A stretch of DNA of 64,000 nt from Paenibacillus_G filicis (GTDB taxonomy: Bacteria; Bacillota; Bacilli; Paenibacillales; NBRC-103111): contig NZ_JBBPCC010000001.1 in assembly GCF_038070315.1 (NCBI RefSeq), positions 310,001 through 374,000 of the forward strand, written 5' to 3'. Made by a program: the position numbers and the translations under genes. This document shows positions 61,582-64,000 of the stretch, piece after piece; position 1 is the first letter of the stretch, and each line of letters starts with the position of its first letter. The notes under the pieces are model-generated. The model did no database searches and was not told the origin of the DNA. It worked only from the letters and a program-made list of their open reading frames with translations.

Positions 61582-62562
61582 TTACCACGAATAAGACTCC
61601 GGCGCAGGACCGCCAGGTCCCGGGAAGATCTCGTCCAGACGCTGCAGCGTCGCGGCGTCGAGCTTGATCTCTACGGCGCGGAGCACATCGCGCAGCTGCT
61701 CCACCGTGCGCGGCCCGATGATCGGACCGGTCAGCGCCGGATTGGCCAGCACCCACGCTAGCGCGACATTGGATTCCTTCTCGCCGAGCTCGCGGCACAA
61801 GGCCGAGAACGCCTCCAAGCTGGCGCGGTGACGCTCGATCACCGCCGTCTGCTGCGCGGTGCGGTTGCTCACCTGCGGGTTCAGCGCATTGCCGCCGAGC
61901 ACGCCGCCTGCGAGCGGGCTCCAGGCGACGACGCCGAGGCCTAGGTCCTGGGCGGCCGGGAGCACCTCCAGCTCCGGCGTGCGATTGAGCAGGCTGTAGA
62001 TATGCTGCTCGACGACGAGACCCATGAACTTGCGCTCCTTGGCCGCAGCTTGCGCCTTCACCAGATGCCAGCCCGCGAAGTTGCTGGAGCCGATGTAGTC
62101 GACCTTGCCCTGACGAACGACGCCCTCCAGCGCCTCCCACAGCTCCTCCCATGGCGTCCGCCAGTCAATATGATGCATGAAGAACAGCTCGACATGATCG
62201 GTCTGAAGCCGGCGGAGCGAGCCCTCCAGGTGACGGCGGATCTTGTACAGCGACAGTCCTTTCTCGTCATTGGGGCCGTCCAGCGGGTCGGACATCTTCT
62301 CGTAAGCCTTGGTCGCGAGGATCACGCGCTCGCGCCGCTGGCCTCCCTGTGCCAGCCAGCGGCCGATCAGCCGCTCCGTGGTGCCGGCATTTTCACCCCA
62401 GCCGTATATATTAGCCGTGTCGAAGAAATTGATCCCCGCATCCAGCGCCTCGTCCATGATGCGGAACGCTTCCTTCTCATCCGTCGACACGCCGAAGTTC
62501 ATCGTCCCGAGGCAGAGACGGCTGACCTTCATCCCGGTTCTTCCTAGGTAAGTGTATTCCAT
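61582..62562 (-). CDS. Aldo/keto reductase
   Basis: A 326-residue NADPH-dependent TIM-barrel reductase. GTMNFGVSTDEKEAFRIMDEAL is the family start. The catalytic Asp-Tyr-Lys-His set is in FFDTANIYG (Asp, Tyr), ILATK and FFMHHID. The cofactor region is ANPALTGPIIGPRTVEQL. It is last in a three-gene run after a cupin-type isomerase and an AroE-like protein. Substrate is unknown; a sugar aldehyde or ketone fits the neighbours. Confidence 0.93.
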   Translation of the reverse strand: MEYTYLGRTGMKVSRLCLGTMNFGVSTDEKEAFRIMDEALDAGINFFDTANIYGWGENAGTTERLIGRWLAQGGQRRERVILATKAYEKMSDPLDGPNDEKGLSLYKIRRHLEGSLRRLQTDHVELFFMHHIDWRTPWEELWEALEGVVRQGKVDYIGSSNFAGWHLVKAQAAAKERKFMGLVVEQHIYSLLNRTPELEVLPAAQDLGLGVVAWSPLAGGVLGGNALNPQVSNRTAQQTAVIERHRASLEAFSALCRELGEKESNVALAWVLANPALTGPIIGPRTVEQLRDVLRAVEIKLDAATLQRLDEIFPGPGGPAPESYSW

Positions 62563-62571
62563 CGTAGTCCG

Positions 62572-63168
62572 TTAGCTCCCTTCCGGGGCGTTCCACTTCG
62601 GATTGTCCACGATAACGGCCTGGCCGTCCTCCTCGACAATCAGCTTGCGGAAGCCCTTGCTCTCGATCGTGCCGTAATCATGGCCAGAGTCGGCCCGGTA
62701 CACGAAGAACGTCACGAGCGGCACACTGCCCGTGTTGATGCTGCGGTGCGCATAGCGCGGCGGCACATACACCGCCTGGCCCGGCGCGAAGCGCTCGGCC
62801 TTCCAGTCTCCCTCCGGGTTCTCCATCAGCATGAAACCTTCCCCGCTCAGGCAGTAGTACACCTCGGGCGTATCGAGAATCGTATGAAAATGCCCCTTGG
62901 TCATCGCATATTCGCGTCCGACCTTGCCCGGCTGCAGAATGCTGGTGCCGAACAGCAGCTCGTTAGGCGACTCCGGCATCGTCAGCTCATAAAATTCGTA
63001 CGTCAGCGGATCACCCGCTGCCACCAGCTCGGCCAGCGCTTCGGCATTCTCGTACATGCCGGTCATTTTGGAAAAATACCGCCGCGTAGGCGTGTAATCG
63101 TTAGATAATCCGCTCAGCAAATCGAAATGGGCGGAAAAAGGGACCGTGCCCGCTTGCAGACTCATCAT
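62572..63168 (-). CDS. Cupin-type glucose-6-phosphate isomerase
   Basis: A 198-residue single-domain cupin of the archaeal-type PGI family. Metal ligands His93, His95 (KGHFH), Glu102 and His141 have the same spacing as the ligands of the Pyrococcus furiosus enzyme. The sugar-phosphate region is FGTSILQPGKVGREY. The start at 63168 follows GGAGAGG; the open frame upstream overlaps the next gene. Such bacterial copies are usually extra to a normal PGI and may act on another sugar. Confidence 0.9.
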   Translation of the reverse strand: MMSLQAGTVPFSAHFDLLSGLSNDYTPTRRYFSKMTGMYENAEALAELVAAGDPLTYEFYELTMPESPNELLFGTSILQPGKVGREYAMTKGHFHTILDTPEVYYCLSGEGFMLMENPEGDWKAERFAPGQAVYVPPRYAHRSINTGSVPLVTFFVYRADSGHDYGTIESKGFRKLIVEEDGQAVIVDNPKWNAPEGS

Positions 63169-63211
63169 AAGTTCCTCTCCATTCTGCTCTGGTCTGGTAA
63201 GTCGTCCACGG

Positions 63212-64000
63212 CTACCGCAGTGTACCCGCAATCCGCTCCAGCTCGGCGAAGGTCGCTGCATCGATGTCCAAGTGGAACACCTCCTGGATGACCTGTGTCC
63301 AGCCATGGATGAAGTAAATCCAGCCATCCTCCACATACAGGCTACGGTCCGCCTTCTGACGGTTCGCCTGATGCAGGAAGTCGAGCGCTCCCCGGTAGTT
63401 CAGCTCCCAGACGAGGCTATTGGCCGGGAATGCCCCGTCGTCCGTAATCGGTGAGCCCGGCTGATCCTTGCCGAGACCGGTCGCATTGATCACCAGCGAC
63501 AGCGGCTTCACCCCGGCCATGACCTTATCGTTGTCTCCAGCCAGCGGTGTGAGGTGATACTCGGCCGGCACATCGGGCGCAACCTCGTTCATGATCCGCT
63601 CGATCTCGTCCAGACGCGGCTTGCTGCGGTTGGTGACGATCAGCTTGCTCGGGCGGCTTGCTTTCTTCGGATCAAGCAGATACGCCGAGATGGCGATCGC
63701 GCTTCCGCCAGCGCCCATCACGAACAACTCCCCGCCGTGCTCCTGCCAGTAGCCATCCGGAACGAAGGCTTCCAGCGCGAGTCCGCTGGAGATCGGGTCC
63801 TTGGCGTAGCCCTCGAGCTTGCCGTCCCTCTTGGAGATGCAGCTCAGCTCGCCGAACATCGTCGCGTACGGGTCGAGATAGTCGAACATATCCTTGGCCG
63901 CGTTGTACAGGTCGATCTTGTGCGTCGTCACCAGTGCGCCGAGCGACAGCTCATCGTCCTTGATGAACTGGACAGCCTGCCGGTACAACGCAGGGTCGGC
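63212..64000 (-). CDS. Shikimate dehydrogenase-like protein (partial, continues past the window)
   Basis: At least 262 residues, open to the right edge. The AroE-type substrate region is SLGALVTTHKIDLYNA, with conserved Lys, followed by a Rossmann nucleotide loop VMGAGGSAIAIS, NRSKPRLDEIE and INATGLGKDQPGSP. The spacing differs from housekeeping AroE: the substrate loop is followed by a long DMFDYLDPYATMFGELSC segment. It is upstream of a cupin isomerase and an aldo/keto reductase, so a role in cyclitol or sugar-acid catabolism rather than aromatic biosynthesis is likely (inference). Confidence 0.8.
   Translation of the reverse strand, partial: ADPALYRQAVQFIKDDELSLGALVTTHKIDLYNAAKDMFDYLDPYATMFGELSCISKRDGKLEGYAKDPISSGLALEAFVPDGYWQEHGGELFVMGAGGSAIAISAYLLDPKKASRPSKLIVTNRSKPRLDEIERIMNEVAPDVPAEYHLTPLAGDNDKVMAGVKPLSLVINATGLGKDQPGSPITDDGAFPANSLVWELNYRGALDFLHQANRQKADRSLYVEDGWIYFIHGWTQVIQEVFHLDIDAATFAELERIAGTLR

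Noticed and set aside
61502..62152. Minus-strand frame overlapping the aldo/keto reductase
   Set aside because: Low-complexity Gly/Arg-rich translation, a shadow of the reductase in another frame.
1..64000. CRISPR arrays, tRNA or rRNA genes, prophage or integrase genes, insertion-sequence inverted repeats
   Set aside because: None found by eye on either strand; only the Rpn remnant is mobile-related.

Overview
The window looks like a chromosomal piece of a spore-forming, moderately GC-rich Firmicute, most likely Paenibacillus or a close relative. The evidence is strong purine-rich ribosome-binding sites, lipoprotein solute-binding proteins, a GerA-type germination operon, several CUT1 sugar ABC systems with YesM/YesN-like or YesS-like regulators, and a complete myo-inositol (iol) pathway. 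There are no rRNA or tRNA genes, CRISPR arrays, prophage genes or intact insertion sequences. The only mobile-type remnant is a broken Rpn/PD-(D/E)XK gene.

Layout. 39-1777: an AraC regulator divergent from a frameshifted flavodoxin-fold oxidoreductase. 1943-11244 (minus): an unusual locus with two CUT1 permeases, an HlyD-like adaptor, an OmpR-type two-component system and a beta-propeller lipoprotein. It ends in a terminator and is followed by a second transcription unit with two tandem paralogous solute-binding lipoproteins. Both units start with the same 11-bp-periodic TTACA repeat array placed identically upstream of a TATAAC box. 11388-15446 (plus): a gerA-type operon (A, C, B and a small D-like membrane protein) behind a sigma-G-like promoter. 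15628-23053 (minus): an LplABC-type import system with a membrane-bound AraC regulator, plus an SDR and a ThuA-like protein. 23233-33290 (minus): mgtC-like, then a LacI-type regulator and iolB, G, J, A, C, E, D, with two 17-bp palindromic operators flanking the iolD promoter. 33645-37481 (minus): a BlaI/BlaR1-like pair with a DUF4367-like rather than penicillin-binding C-terminus, and a DUF4179-like secreted protein. 37623-39062 (minus): CsoR and a His/Met-rich lipoprotein.

39218-42841 (minus): PfkB kinase, SDR, zinc alcohol dehydrogenase and ThuA, divergent from an AraC regulator. 42954-50185 (plus): that regulator, a third CUT1 import system and its two-component system, behind a promoter carrying three ~20-bp repeats and a perfect cre site. 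50413-54531: arylamine N-acetyltransferase, an SDR, the Rpn pseudogene, an HXXEE membrane protein and a phosphotriesterase-like hydrolase. 54700-61450 (minus): a fourth CUT1 system with its two-component system. 61582-64000 (minus): aldo/keto reductase, a cupin-type glucose-6-phosphate isomerase and a shikimate-dehydrogenase-like gene that runs off the window.

Taken together this is a carbohydrate and polyol utilisation region. Four importers lack their own ATPase and presumably share an MsmX-type one encoded elsewhere. Each importer is tied to a dedicated sensor. Oxidoreductases, isomerases, kinases and hydrolases nearby suggest oxidative handling of unusual sugars or cyclitols. Many start sites were moved inward from the longest open frame on the basis of ribosome-binding sites.
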